From positions 62,001 to 126,000 of the forward strand of contig BAXG01000010.1 in the NCBI GenBank assembly GCA_001310455.1: a DNA stretch of 64,000 nt, in the 5' to 3' direction. The notes below the pieces were generated by a model. It saw only the letters and a list, made by a program, of their open reading frames with translations. It ran no database searches and was not told the DNA's origin. A program made the translations under genes and the position numbers. This stretch comes from Photobacterium sp. JCM 19050 (GTDB taxonomy: Bacteria; Pseudomonadota; Gammaproteobacteria; Enterobacterales; Vibrionaceae). Positions 28,758 through 39,366 of this stretch are shown here, in pieces (positions within the stretch are counted from its first letter, which is position 1; every line of letters begins with the position of its first letter).

Positions 28758-29892
28758 CTAGCTCTGTTGATATTGACCGTTTACAACAGTCGCCTGGACG
28801 TTAAAGTCACGATCGAACACGGTCAGGTTAGCCACGTAACCTTTCTTAACAGAACCCAGTTTGTGATCCATGCCAATTGCTCGGGCTGGATACAGGGTTG
28901 CCATTCGAAGTACTTCGTCCAGAGCGATTCCAACATGCTCAACGCTGTTTTGAACAGCTTCAATCATTGTAAGCGCAGAGCCGCCAAGTGTGCCGTTCTC
29001 ATCAACACACTTACCATCTCGGTAATATACTTTCTTGCCTACAAAAATAAAGTAATCCATGTCAGCGCCTGCCGGAGCTGCCGCATCGGTCACAAGAATC
29101 AGCTTCTCGCCCTTGATGCGTTTGGCAACACGGATGTTGGCATAGTCAACGTGGAAACCGTCTGCAATAACACCGGTGTACACTTCTGGAGTGTCATAAA
29201 TTGCTCCAACCATACCCGGTTCACGGCCCGCGATTGGTGTCATGGCGTTGAACAGGTGAGTGGCGAAGGTAATACCAGCAGCGAAGCCTTTGCGTGCTTC
29301 AACGTAGGTTGCATTGGTGTGACCGGCAGAAACCACAATACCGCTTCAGCAGCTGGGAAATGTGCGCTTCCGGCGCCAACTCAGGTGCCAGTGTGACTTT
29401 GGTTACCACATCAGCATTTTCACAAATGTGTTTAACCATCTCATCGTCAGAACGGCGGATGTACTCAATGTTGTGAATGCCTTTTTTGGCAACGTTCAGG
29501 TACGGACCCTCCAGGTGCAGACCCAGCGTATGGTTTTCGTACTTGGCTTGGTACTCACGCACGGCAGCAATGGCTTGCTTCATGTCTTCATCTGAACTGG
29601 TGATCAGTGTAGGCAGGAAACTGGTGCAACCTGATTTCAGGTTGGCATTGTGCATGATATGGAGTGTTTCCGGGGTGATTTCGTCGTTGAACATCACACC
29701 GCCACAACCGTTCAGTTGAACGTCGATGAAACCCGGGCTCAGGTTTGCACCCTGCAAGTCGACAATTTCGACGCCTGCTGGGATTTCTGCTTGTGGGCAA
29801 ACTGCTTGGATATGGACGCCGTCGATTATGACGGCGTGATTATCCAGCACGTCGCTTCCGGTAAAGATTCGGCAATTTGTCAGCGCGTACAT
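28758..29892 (-). CDS. nagA: N-acetylglucosamine-6-phosphate deacetylase, frameshifted as read
   Basis: Removes acetate from GlcNAc-6-P. Amidohydrolase metal and active-site segments are present: [30 protein letters not shown] and [10 protein letters not shown] with the catalytic Asp. The frame breaks near 29341 (CCGCTT on the plus strand). Two bases must be added; a GGGG run read as GG gives [13 protein letters not shown] and a total of 378 residues (E. coli 382). The exact repair is less certain than for the other genes. It starts 20 bp after nagB. Confidence 0.93.
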
Positions 29893-29912
29893 GGAAGTAT
29901 CCTTATATTTCG

Positions 29913-30713
29913 TTATAGGTGTTTGATGTTCTCTGCTTCAAGTTCTTTGAAGTACTTAACAGTCTTCACTTTCAGCTCCATGGTTGATGGTTCATCACAA
30001 ACAATCAGAGCTTTAGGGTGCAATTGCAGAGCTGAAACAGTCCAAAGGTGGTTTACAGATCCTTCGACCGCGGCTTCAAGGGCTTGTGCCTTGGCATGGC
30101 CGGTTACCAGAATCATAACTTCTGCTGCGTCAAGCAGGGTACCCACACCGATAGTCAGCGAGTGTTTTGGCACCTGAGAGATGTCGCCGCCAAAGAATCG
30201 GGAGTTCGCGATTCGGGTGTCTTCGGTCAGGGTTTTGATGCGCGTACGTGAAGACAGAGAGGACGCTGGTTCGTTAAATGCGATGTGACCATCGTTGCCT
30301 ACGCCGCCCATAAACAGATTAATTTTACCGTATGAACGAATCTTGTCTTCATAACGGCGGCACTCTTCATTTACATCTGGTGCATTGCCGTCAAGAAGGT
30401 TGATGTTTTCTTCTTGAATATCAATGTGATTAAAGAAGTTGTTGTACATGAAGCTGCGGTAAGACTCAGGGTGATCAGCAGGTAGGCCTACGTACTCATC
30501 CATGTTGAATGTAACGACATGTTTGAAGCTTACTTCGCCTTGTTTATAAAGCTCAATCAAGCGCTTGTATGTATTCAGTGGCGTACCGCCGGTAGGCAGG
30601 CCAAGTACAAATGGACGGTCAGCGGTTGGGTTGAATTTATTAATTGAATCAGCAATATAGCGCGCTGACCACAGACCAACTTCGTGCGATGTATTTACAG
30701 GGATGAGTCTCAC
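29913..30713 (-). CDS. nagB: Glucosamine-6-phosphate deaminase
   Basis: A 266-residue hexameric enzyme converting GlcN-6-P to fructose-6-P and ammonia, the last step of GlcNAc breakdown. The [35 protein letters not shown] and [17 protein letters not shown] signatures contain the catalytic Asp and His residues. The length is that of E. coli NagB, which is allosterically activated by GlcNAc-6-P. First gene of nagBAC, divergent from nagE, with a control region of 259 bp holding CRP and NagC-like sites. Confidence 0.98.
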   Translation of the reverse strand: MRLIPVNTSHEVGLWSARYIADSINKFNPTADRPFVLGLPTGGTPLNTYKRLIELYKQGEVSFKHVVTFNMDEYVGLPADHPESYRSFMYNNFFNHIDIQEENINLLDGNAPDVNEECRRYEDKIRSYGKINLFMGGVGNDGHIAFNEPASSLSSRTRIKTLTEDTRIANSRFFGGDISQVPKHSLTIGVGTLLDAAEVMILVTGHAKAQALEAAVEGSVNHLWTVSALQLHPKALIVCDEPSTMELKVKTVKYFKELEAENIKHL

Positions 30714-30769
30714 GGTAACACCTCTTAAGCTTCACTAATCAATTGTCACTATAGTATCCCATAGTGATC

Positions 30770-30790
30770 TTAATTTTAATCATAAAATAA
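30770..30790. promoter_or_regulatory. NagC-like operator, nagB-proximal
   Basis: An AT-rich dyad with half-sites TTAATTTTA and ATAAAATAA. It resembles the NagC half-site pattern TTATTT...AAATAA and lies just upstream of nagB. Confidence 0.6.
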
Positions 30791-30835
30791 GTTTTATGAT
30801 CCCGTCAGCAAAAATCGGTCTTTTTTGTCCTGTCT

Positions 30836-30851
30836 AGTGATAAAAGTCACA
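30836..30851. promoter_or_regulatory. CRP site between nagB and nagE
   Basis: AGTGATAAAAGTCACA matches TGTGA-N6-TCACA with one mismatch. It lies between the two NagC-like operators, as in the E. coli nagB-nagE region, where one CRP site serves both divergent promoters. Confidence 0.78.
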
Positions 30852-30863
30852 AACAGTGAGGTT

Positions 30864-30885
30864 TTAATTTGCGGGGCAAAATTAA
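30864..30885. promoter_or_regulatory. NagC-like operator, nagE-proximal
   Basis: A dyad with arms TTAATTTGC and GCAAAATTAA around GGG, strongly symmetrical. Its centre is about 94 bp from the nagB-proximal operator. Confidence 0.68.
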
Positions 30886-30972
30886 TGTCATAAACTGCCA
30901 GTGACAAACATCGGATAGCGAAATAAGTCGCTTAAGTCTAGTACATAACGGACATCCATAGGGGGAACTAAG

Positions 30973-32468
30973 GTGAACGTTTTAGGTTATTTCCAAAGAG
31001 TCGGCCGCGCGCTGATGGTGCCAATTGCAGTAATGCCTGCAGCGGCAATTTTGATGGGCGTAGGCTATTGGCTGGACCAACGGGTTGGGGTGGTAACAGC
31101 GCACTGGCTGCATTTCTGATTAAATCTGGTGCAGCAATTATCGATAACATGTCTGTACTGTTTGCAATCGGTGTTGCATACGGTATGTCTAAAGATAACG
31201 ACGGTGCAGCAGCGCTTGCCGGTTTCGTTGGTTACATGGTTATCACAACCCTGTGTAGCCCAGGTGCTGTAGAACAAATTGGTCTGGTTTCACTGGACGA
31301 TCCAACTACCAAGCTCGCCTTTGCTAAGATTGGCAACCAGTTTATTGGTATTTTGATTGGTATTGTTACTGCGGAAATCTACAACCGCTTCAGCACTGTT
31401 GAACTGCCAAAAGCACTGGCCTTCTTTAGCGGTAAGCGATTGGTACCTATCCTGGTAGCTGCGACTTCAATCGCTATCTCTTTTGTACTGATGTACGTTT
31501 GGCCAATGATTTTCGGTGGCCTGGTACACTTCGGTGAAGCAATCACCGGTGCCGGTTCAATCGGTGCAGGTATCTACGGCTTCTTCAACCGTCTGCTTAT
31601 CCCTGTTGGTCTGCACCACGCACTGAACGCAGTATTCTGGTTCGACCTGGCAGGTATCAACGATCTGGGCCGCTTCTGGATGGGTGCACAAGGCCTTGAG
31701 TCTGGTGAAGCAATCAAGGGTGTTACCGGCATGTACATGGGTGGTTTCTTCCCAGTAATGATGTTCGGTCTGCCTGGTGCTGCTCTGGCTATCTACCACG
31801 CTGCCAAGCCTGAGAACAAAGCAAAAGTTGCTTCTATCATGATTGCTGCTGGTTTCGCTTCTTTCTTCACCGGCGTAACTGAGCCTCTTGAGTTCTCATT
31901 CATGTTCGTTGCACCAGTACTGTACGTACTGCACGCATTCCTGACTGGTGTGTCACTGTTCATCGCATCTGCAATGCAGTGGACTGCAGGCTTCGGCTTC
32001 TCTGCTGGTCTGGTGGATATGGTGCTGTCTTCTCAGAACCCTGTTGCTAACCAGTGGTACATGCTGCTTGCTCTGGGTCTGGTGTTCTTCGTAGTTTACT
32101 ACGTAGCCTTCACTGTTGTTATCAAGGCGCTGAACCTGAAAACACCTGGTCGTGAAGACGAAGAAATGCGCACTGTTGCTCCAGCTAAAGAAGGTAACCG
32201 TAAAGAACTGGCTCGCCAGTACCTGAAAGCCCTGGGTGGCCACGATAACCTGAACAGCATTGATGCATGTATCACCCGTCTGCGCCTGTCAGTGAAAGAC
32301 CGCGGCATCGTAGATGAAGCGCAACTGAAAGCGCTGGGTGCAGCAGGTGTTGTTAAGCTTGGTGAAAACAACCTGCAGGTGATTCTTGGCCCTCTGGCTG
32401 AAATCATCGCCGGTGAAATGAAGAATATTTCAGCGTCTGATGACCTGAAAGATGTACAACTTCCATAA
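30973..32468 (+). CDS. nagE: N-acetylglucosamine PTS permease, EIICB only (no EIIA domain), frameshifted as read
   Basis: Imports and phosphorylates GlcNAc. GTG start at 30973 (VNVLGYFQRVGRAL) with GGGGG 8 bases upstream. The frame breaks at 31077-31078; one C more (GACCCAACG) gives WLDPTGWGGNSALAAF and 498 residues. The EIIC membrane domain has the GVTEPLEF motif; the EIIB domain has the phosphocysteine in IDACITRLRLS. The protein stops where E. coli NagE (648 residues) continues into EIIA, so a separate EIIA-Glc (Crr) must supply phosphate. Divergent from nagBAC and followed by a terminator. Confidence 0.95.
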
Positions 32469-32497
32469 GTTCTAAACTATCTTCATCTTTAATTATT

Positions 32498-32525
32498 ACC
32501 GGCCTCGTTTGAGGCCGGTCTTTTA
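32498..32525 (+). terminator. Terminator after nagE
   Basis: ACCGGCCTC/GAGGCCGGT stem with a GTTT loop followed by CTTTT. Confidence 0.9.
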
Positions 32526-32577
32526 AGAAGTCCTATCTAGCTTGTCGCCCTGTTCGGGGCATCCGGAGAAAACCAAA

Positions 32578-35239
32578 ATGACAATCAAAAAAAGTGTGAT
32601 TGCCTCCTGTGTGGCATTCGCAATGGCTGGCTGCGCTTCCAATCCAGCTATTGACCAAGATATCGCTAACCAAATCGCACAAAATATTGATGTTAACTTC
32701 GACGTGGTAACCAACCACGGTGCTAATGAGGGAATGAACTGCCAGAGCATGGAGGCCGAATGGGCATCCTGCAACGTGGTAAACCTAGAACTGACCAACC
32801 AGGGTGACGAGATTGACAGCAAAGACTGGGCAATCTACTTCCACAGCATCCGTCTCATCCTGGATGTGAAAAACGACCAGTTCAAGGTGACCCGTATTAC
32901 CGGTGACCTGCACAAGCTGGAACCAACGGATAAATTCGATGGTTTCCAGGCGGGTGAAAAAGTCACTATTCCTCTGGTGGGTGAATACTGGACGCTGTTC
33001 AAGACAGACTTCATGCCTCGTGCTTATGTGATTGCCGGTGAGTCTGAGCCGCGTATCATCCAATCTCTGGATACAGAAAACACCGATTCTTATGTCGCTG
33101 ACATTGCCGGCGAGCAGTGGAAGCGTGTGCCGGGTGACAATAATACCCTCGCAACTGCCCAAAGCCGTTTTGACAAAAACAGTGATGTTTCGGTTTTGAG
33201 TGACAGTGTTATTGATAGTGCCATTGTCCCAACACCAATGAAAACCATCCTTGGTAAGGGCGAAATTAATCTGGATAAGGGTATCCACTTCACTAACGAC
33301 GCCATGACCACCCCGATGCTGGATGCACTGAAAGCGCGTGCAAATGCGTTGGGTGTGAACACATCCGGCCAATATCCTGTTGAATTAGCTCTGAACCCTG
33401 AGGCATTCAAAGGGGAGCACAAGGTATCCGGTGCTTACACGCTGAAAGTGACGCAAAACGGTGCGACGGTAACAGGTTATGACATGGATGGTGCGTTCTA
33501 CGGCGTACAATCCCTGTTGTCATTGGTTCCACAAAACGGTGAAAAAACGATTCCGGAAATCACTGTTTCAGATGCCCCTCGCTTTGAATACCGGGGTGTG
33601 ATGGTCGATGTCGCGCGTAACTTCCACTCCAAGGAAGCGATGCTGCGTACACTTGACCAGATGGCAGCTTACAAGCTGAATAAGCTCCACCTTCACCTCT
33701 CTGACGATGAGGCTGGCGCTTGAAATTCCGGGTCTTCCAGAACTGACTGATGTAGGTGCTGAGCGATGCCACGACCTGTCTGAAACCGAGTGCCTGCTGC
33801 CACAGCTTGGCTCAGGACCGGACAGTAACAACTTCGGTTCAGGTTTCTTCAGCCGTAATGACTACATGGAAATCCTGAAGTACGCCAAGGCTCGCGGTAT
33901 TGATGTCATTCCAGAACTGGATATGCCGGCTCACTCCCGTGCAGCGGTTGTCGCAATGGAAGCGCGATTCAAGCGCCTGGCGGCCGAAGGCAAGATGGAT
34001 GACGCCAACCAGTATCGCCTGATGGATCCTCAGGATACGTCTAACGTGACTACCGTACAGTTCTACGACAAGCACAGCTTCATTAACCCTTGCATGGGTT
34101 CATCGCTGAACTTCGTGGACAAGGTTGTCAGCGAAGTGGTGGCTATGCATGCTGAAGCCGGTATGCCGCTTGAAACCTGGCACTTTGGTGGTGACGAAGC
34201 CAAGAACATCAAGCTGGGTGCCGGTTTCCAGGACATCAACAGTGCTGACAAGGTTGCCTGGAAGGGAGATATCGATCTTTCAAAACAGGACAAGCCGTTC
34301 GCTCGTTCTCCAATGTGCCAGACCCTGATTGCCAACGGCACTGTCAGTGATGCTGCGCACCTGCCAAGTTACTTTGCAGAAAAAGTCAGTGAAGTTGTGG
34401 CGAAGAAGGGTATTCCAAACTTCCAGGCATGGCAGGATGGTTTGAAGCACTCAAAGGATGCTTCCTCTTTTGCGACTGATAAAACCCGCGTGAATTTCTG
34501 GGATGTACTGTACTGGGGTGGCGTATCTTCTGCATATGACTGGGCTGCGAAAGGTTATGACATGATCATTTCCAACCCGGATTACGTGTATATGGACATG
34601 CCTTACGAAGTCGACCCTGCTGAACGCGGTTACTACTGGGCAACCCGTGCCACTGATACCCGTAAGATGTTTGGCTTTGCACCGGAAAACCTGCCTCAGA
34701 ATGCTGAAACGTCTGTCGATCGTGACGGAAACGGTTTTTCCGGAGCCGGCAAAGCTGAATACAAAGGCTTCCACGGCCTGTCTGCGCAACTTTGGAGTGA
34801 GACTGTACGCACGGATGACCAGTACGAGTACATGGTATTCCCTCGTGTTCTCGCAGCTGCGGAACGTGCATGGCACAAAGCAGATTGGGAAAATGACTAT
34901 AAGCCAGGTGTAGGGTACCGTCTTGACACCAACTTGGTGAACAAGCAGTCACTGAACACCGACTGGACCCGTTTTGCCAATGTACTGGGTCACCGTGAGC
35001 TTGCAAAACTGGATGCGGCCGGTATCCAGTACCGCGTTCCGGTTCCGGGTGCGAAGGTGGTAGACGGTAAGCTGGAAATGAATATCAGCTTCCCGGGTCT
35101 GGCGCTTCAGTATTCGCTGGATGACGGTAAAACCTGGATGACTTACAACGCAGCGGATAAGCCTTCAGTGAATGGAAAGGTTATTGTTCGTGCAATGAGT
35201 GCTGATGGTAAACGAGCCGGACGTGCTGTGAGCCTGTGA
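32578..35239 (+). CDS. chb: Chitobiase (beta-N-acetylhexosaminidase, GH20) lipoprotein, frameshifted as read
   Basis: Cleaves chitobiose and short chitin oligomers to GlcNAc. The start MTIKKSVIAS at 32578 leads to a lipobox AMAGC, so it is a lipoprotein, probably in the outer membrane. Domains in order are an N-terminal carbohydrate-binding-like domain, a GH20b domain, the GH20 barrel with LHLHLSDDEGWRLEIPGLP and the catalytic Asp-Glu in WHFGGDEAKN, and a C-terminal Ig-like domain. Two bases are missing, near 33711 (GGG to GG) and 33719 (CC to C). The repaired length is 887 residues, close to Vibrio chitobiase. It replaces chiP of E. coli between nagE and glnS. Confidence 0.95.
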
Positions 35240-35263
35240 TTCTGGGTGTTTTTTGACCACAAA

Positions 35264-35288
35264 GGCGGGGCAATTGCTCCGCTTTTTT
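35264..35288 (+). terminator. Terminator after chb
   Basis: GGCGGGGCAATTGCTCCGC forms an imperfect stem and is followed by TTTTTTA. Confidence 0.8.
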
Positions 35289-35447
35289 ATTTGGTCCGAC
35301 AGATTACCTGCCTTTTTCCCGGTGAGAAGAAAGAAAATCACAACTTTTCCCGAATGGAAGAGTGTTAACAGTTGAGTCAGGACGGCGAATCATGGATCAT
35401 TGTCCGCTGAAATTTCTGATCGCATTTACCCACGTGAGGTGTGTTAG

Positions 35448-37115
35448 ATGAGTGGCTCTGAAGCACGGCCAACCAACTTTATCCGCCAGATCATTGATGA
35501 AGATCTGGCAAGCGGCAAACATACCAGTGTTCATACCCGCTTTCCGCCTGAACCAAATGGCTACCTGCACATTGGTCACGCAAAGTCCATCTGCCTGAAC
35601 TTTGGTATCGCCAAAGACTATCAGGGTGAATGTAACCTGCGTTTCGATGACACCAACCCAACAAAAGAAGACATAGAATACGTTGAATCTATCAAGCAAG
35701 ATGTCCAGTGGCTGGGTTTCCAGTGGTCTGGCGATATCTGCTACTCGTCTGACTATTTCGACAAGCTTCATGGCTATGCTGTTGAGCTGATCGAAAAAGG
35801 TCTGGCGTATGTCGATGAACTGTCTCCAGAGCAAATCCGCGAGTACCGCGGCACCCTGACAGAGCCTGGTAAGCACAGCCCTTACCGCGACCGCAGTGTT
35901 GAGGAAAACCTGGCACTGTTCGACAAAATGAAGAACGGTGAGTTCGAAGAAGGCAAGGCGTGCCTGCGTGCAAAAATCGATATGGCTTCGCCATTTATCG
36001 TGATGCGCGATCCTGTTATTTACCGTGTGCGTTTTGCACATCACCATCAGACCGGTGACAAGTGGTGCATTTACCCAATGTACGACTTTACCCACTGTAT
36101 CTCGGATGCGCTGGAAGGTATTACACACTCACTGTGTACGCTGGAATTTATGGACAACCGCCGTCTGTATGACTGGGTTCTGGATAACATCTCTATTGAG
36201 TGCCACCCGCGTCAGTACGAGTTCAGCCGCCTGAACCTCGAATACACAGTAATGTCCAAGCGCAAGCTGAACCAACTGGTAACTGAGAAGCTGGTTAACG
36301 GTTGGAACGATCCGCGTATGCCAACCATCTCTGGTCTGCGTCGTCGTGGTTACACGCCGGAATCTATCCGTGAGTTCACTAAACGCATTGGTGTGACCAA
36401 GCAGGACAACACCATTGAGATGAGCTCACTGGAGTCTTGTATCCGTGACGACCTGAACGAGAATGCAGGCCGTGCGATGGCGGTTATCGATCCGGTTAAA
36501 CTGGTTATCGAGAACTTCGAAGGTGATGCTGAGATCCTGAATGCACCTAACCATCCGAACAAGCCGGAAATGGGTACCCGCGAAGTACCATTCAGCCGTG
36601 AAATTTGGATTGAGCGTGAAGACTTCCGCGAAGAAGCGAACAAGAAGTACAAGCGTCTGGTTCTGGGTAAGGAAGTACGTCTGCGTAACGCTTACGTCAT
36701 CAAAGCTGAACGTGTCGAGAAAGACGCAGAAGGTAATATCACCACTATCTTCTGTACTTACGATGCGGAAACACTGGGTAAAGATCCTGCCGATGGCCGC
36801 AAGGTTAAGGGCGTAATCCACTGGGTATCAGCGGATAAGGGTATGCCTGCAGAGTTCCGTCTGTATGATCGCCTGTTCACTGTACCGAATCCGGGCGCGG
36901 CTGATGACTTTGCTTCAACGATTAATCCTGAATCACTGCAAGTAGTGAAAGGTTATGTTGAACCAAGCCTTGCTGAAGCCAAGCCAGAAGTTGGTTTCCA
37001 GTTTGAGCGTATCGGTTATTTCTGTGCTGATAGCAAAGATTCGTCTGGAGACAATCTGGTGTTTAACCGCACCGTCGGCCTGCGTGACAGCTGGGCGAAA
37101 ATGGATCAGAACTGA
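35448..37115 (+). CDS. glnS: Glutaminyl-tRNA synthetase
   Basis: A 555-residue class I aminoacyl-tRNA synthetase charging tRNA-Gln. It shows the HIGH motif in [15 protein letters not shown], the KMSKS-type loop [12 protein letters not shown], and the C-terminal anticodon-binding beta barrels. Length matches E. coli GlnS (554). The frame is complete. The 208-bp leader upstream has no recognised operator. Position after nagE/chb parallels the E. coli nagE-glnS order. Confidence 0.98.
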   Translation: MSGSEARPTNFIRQIIDEDLASGKHTSVHTRFPPEPNGYLHIGHAKSICLNFGIAKDYQGECNLRFDDTNPTKEDIEYVESIKQDVQWLGFQWSGDICYSSDYFDKLHGYAVELIEKGLAYVDELSPEQIREYRGTLTEPGKHSPYRDRSVEENLALFDKMKNGEFEEGKACLRAKIDMASPFIVMRDPVIYRVRFAHHHQTGDKWCIYPMYDFTHCISDALEGITHSLCTLEFMDNRRLYDWVLDNISIECHPRQYEFSRLNLEYTVMSKRKLNQLVTEKLVNGWNDPRMPTISGLRRRGYTPESIREFTKRIGVTKQDNTIEMSSLESCIRDDLNENAGRAMAVIDPVKLVIENFEGDAEILNAPNHPNKPEMGTREVPFSREIWIEREDFREEANKKYKRLVLGKEVRLRNAYVIKAERVEKDAEGNITTIFCTYDAETLGKDPADGRKVKGVIHWVSADKGMPAEFRLYDRLFTVPNPGAADDFASTINPESLQVVKGYVEPSLAEAKPEVGFQFERIGYFCADSKDSSGDNLVFNRTVGLRDSWAKMDQN

Positions 37116-37164
37116 TTCTGATTCCTCTGGGTTTCCGGTATCACCCGGAAATCCGGCAATAAAA

Positions 37165-37192
37165 AAACCGAAGCCTTGGCTTCGGTTTTTTT
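37165..37192. terminator. Bidirectional terminator between glnS and fur
   Basis: AACCGAAGCC and GGCTTCGGTT pair with almost no loop (TT); A and T runs flank both sides. Confidence 0.92.
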
Positions 37193-37209
37193 GTGTCTGA
37201 ATATGAAGC

Positions 37210-37659
37210 TTAGGCTTCGTCACCGTGAAGGCTGGGGTTCTCCTTACAGTCACCTTCAATGCAGTGTCCGTAGAGGTACAGGCTGTGGTTGGTCAGACGG
37301 ATATTGTGCTTTTGAGCAATTTCACGCTGACGGTTTTCAATCATTTCATCTGAGAATTCAATCACGCGTCCACAGTCAAGGCATACGAGGTGATCGTGGT
37401 GCTCTTGGGTGGCAAGTTCGAATACAGATTTGCCACCTTCGAAGTGGTGACGGGTAACGATACCGGCATCATCAAACTGGTTCAGGACGCGGTATACAGT
37501 AGCAAGACCAATCTCTTCACCCAGATCAATCAGTTTTTTGTACAGATCTTCAGCACTGATGTGTTGGCAGTCAGGCTGCTGTAAAACTTCTAAAATTTTC
37601 AAACGTGGCAGAGTAACTTTTAAACCTGCCTGCTTTAGTGCCTGGTTATTGTCTGGCAT
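37210..37659 (-). CDS. fur: Ferric uptake regulator Fur
   Basis: A 149-residue Fe2+-responsive repressor. The start MPDNNQALKQAGLKV at 37659, with GGAAG 6 bases upstream, is preferred to longer in-frame starts. It has the winged helix (LATVYRVLNQFDDAGIVTRH), the HHDHLVCLDCGRVIEF metal site and the second cysteine pair YGHCIEGDC. Target sites are expected at iron uptake genes; a good Fur box lies upstream of feoA in this same window. fldA is close by on the same strand but separated by a plus-strand gene. Confidence 0.98.
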   Translation of the reverse strand: MPDNNQALKQAGLKVTLPRLKILEVLQQPDCQHISAEDLYKKLIDLGEEIGLATVYRVLNQFDDAGIVTRHHFEGGKSVFELATQEHHDHLVCLDCGRVIEFSDEMIENRQREIAQKHNIRLTNHSLYLYGHCIEGDCKENPSLHGDEA

Positions 37660-37845
37660 TCGAGTCTTCCTGATTCTCACGACCCGAGGTCGGTGGGGAT
37701 GAAAACGCAAAACATTGTCAATTAGCCTAACAAAAGTCCTCTGTAACTACCAGTCACAGCAACAAAATCGAGACCAACTGCTTGTTTTGCATTCGTGTTA
37801 TATAGATGTAAAATGAACTGGTCTTACCAGATTGGGGTTATTTTA

Positions 37846-38328
37846 GTGATTTATAAATTTTATAAGCCCGGCATCGTGAAATTTTTGCTCAATGCCTGGC
37901 CTCCATTCTGGGGGGCAGGTATAAAAATCCACACAATCAGCAGTGATTTTCGTCAGGTGACCATGAAGCTCAAATTGCGCTGGTGGAACAAAAATGCAAA
38001 CCGGACTCAATATGGCGGGAGTATTTTCTCCATGACAGATCCGGTTTATGCCCTGATGCTGATGGGCATTCTTGGCGAGGAGTATTTTGTCTGGGACAAA
38101 GAGGCGGATATCAACTTTATAAAACCTGGTACATCAGAGCTTTATGCGGATTTTATAATCAGCCAGGATGTCTTGAATGGCATTTTGAATGACACGGCCG
38201 GCGGAGATAAAACATTTCCTGAATTCCTGGTTCATGTCAAAGACAACACAGGTCAGATTGTCGCGACAGTAAGAAGGGTGCTGTATATCAGGAAGAAACC
38301 CAAGTACCGGGAAGCCCAAGATGTGTGA
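37846..38328 (+). CDS. DUF4442 hotdog-fold protein, possible thioesterase
   Basis: A 160-residue protein. A GTG start at 37846 (IYKFYKPGIVKFLLNAWPPF) is used because upstream residues look unlike the family; the ribosome-binding site is weak. The family marks are the NRTQYGGSIFSMTDPVYALM segment and the FIKPGTSELYADFIISQD strand, typical of DUF4442, related to the YiiD C-terminal thioesterase domain. The substrate is unknown. It lies between fur and fldA, which are adjacent in E. coli, so it is an insertion into that order. Confidence 0.72.
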   Translation: MIYKFYKPGIVKFLLNAWPPFWGAGIKIHTISSDFRQVTMKLKLRWWNKNANRTQYGGSIFSMTDPVYALMLMGILGEEYFVWDKEADINFIKPGTSELYADFIISQDVLNGILNDTAGGDKTFPEFLVHVKDNTGQIVATVRRVLYIRKKPKYREAQDV

Positions 38329-38346
38329 AGACGATGCCCGGAAATG

Positions 38347-38374
38347 AAAAATGCGCCGTGAGAGGCGCATTTCT
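38347..38374. terminator. Terminator between the DUF4442 gene and fldA
   Basis: AAATGCGCC/GGCGCATTT with a GTGAGA loop, flanked by A and T runs, between convergent genes. Confidence 0.85.
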
Positions 38375-38394
38375 TGTGGCTCTAGAGCGAAAAA

Positions 38395-38921
38395 TTAGTC
38401 TTCCAGCTCTGCCAGGCACATTTCTTCGTAAACCTGTTTAACCCAGTTTTCAACACGCTCTTGAGTCAGTTCAGGCTGACGGTCTTCATCAATGCAAAGA
38501 CCGACGAAATTGGCATCATCAACCAGTGCTTTTGAGGCTTCAAATTCATAACCGTCAGTAGACCAGTTGCCAACAATGGTTGCGCCCTTTGCTTCAATGA
38601 TTTCACGAAGGGTGCCCATGCATCACAGAAGTATTCTGCGTAGTCTTCCTGATCGCCACAACCGAACAAGGCTACCAGTTTGGTAGAAAAGTCGATTTTC
38701 TCCAGTTCCGGGAAGAAATCATCCCAGTCACACTGAGATTCACCGTAGTACCAGGTAGGGATACCCAGCAGCAGCAGGTCGAAGTTGTCGATATCTTCTT
38801 TACTGCTCTTGGCAATGTCCTGAACGTGAACCATTTTTTTGCCAAGTTGTTTTTGAATCATCTTTGCGACCGCTTCAGTGTTACCTGTGTCGCTGCCAAA
38901 GAAGAGTCCTACAGTTGCCAT
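38395..38921 (-). CDS. fldA: Flavodoxin 1, frameshifted as read
   Basis: FMN electron carrier for biosynthetic enzymes such as IspG/H, methionine synthase and pyruvate formate-lyase activation. The start [20 protein letters not shown] contains the phosphate-binding loop; the FMN loops [17 protein letters not shown] and [15 protein letters not shown] follow. The frame breaks at 38620; one base more (GATGCCATGG) yields [13 protein letters not shown] and 175 residues (E. coli 176). Essential in E. coli, which argues against true disruption. The same fur-fldA-ybfF order is seen in E. coli. Confidence 0.95.
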
Positions 38922-39025
38922 AGAAAGAATACCTGTTTTAGCTTTTATCAACCCATGCTGGGGTTGCATAGTCAAAATGATTTAAGGCTTGCCTTAAAAA
39001 CCGGTACGGGTTTCAAACCACGTAC

Positions 39026-39247
39026 TTAGCCGATACCTGCGCCTTCCCAGACCAGTTGGATAATGCCTTTGGCGATAAATCCAGCACAACCGAGAAACAG
39101 AACCAGCCAAACAATACGGCGACCAAAGGTTGGAACGTTACCTTGATTCAAAACGTCCCTGATTGCCATGCCGATAAAAAAGAATATACCAGCAAACACA
39201 AGATCCAACCCTATCTTTTCGAGCAACTCGTAGTGCTCATAGAGCAT
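39026..39247 (-). CDS. DUF2788 small membrane protein
   Basis: A 73-residue protein with two spans (DLVFAGIFFFIGMAIRDVL and RIVWLVLFLGCAGFIAKGII). The start at 39247 is fixed by GGAGG 6 bases upstream. DUF2788 proteins are commonly found beside fldA or ybfF in Vibrionaceae, to my recollection; the function is unknown. The 104-bp gap to fldA and 119 bp to ybfF suggest a possible ybfF-DUF2788-fldA transcript. Confidence 0.78.
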   Translation of the reverse strand: MLYEHYELLEKIGLDLVFAGIFFFIGMAIRDVLNQGNVPTFGRRIVWLVLFLGCAGFIAKGIIQLVWEGAGIG

Positions 39248-39366
39248 AACTGCCTCCATTCAGTCGCTACAGTTGCGGCGCAATATATCATAAGCCGCTT
39301 TTAGGTGTAACTGGCGACAGGGCAATAGTTGCCCAAACTCACATCCTTGCTAACAGCTCAGATAAA

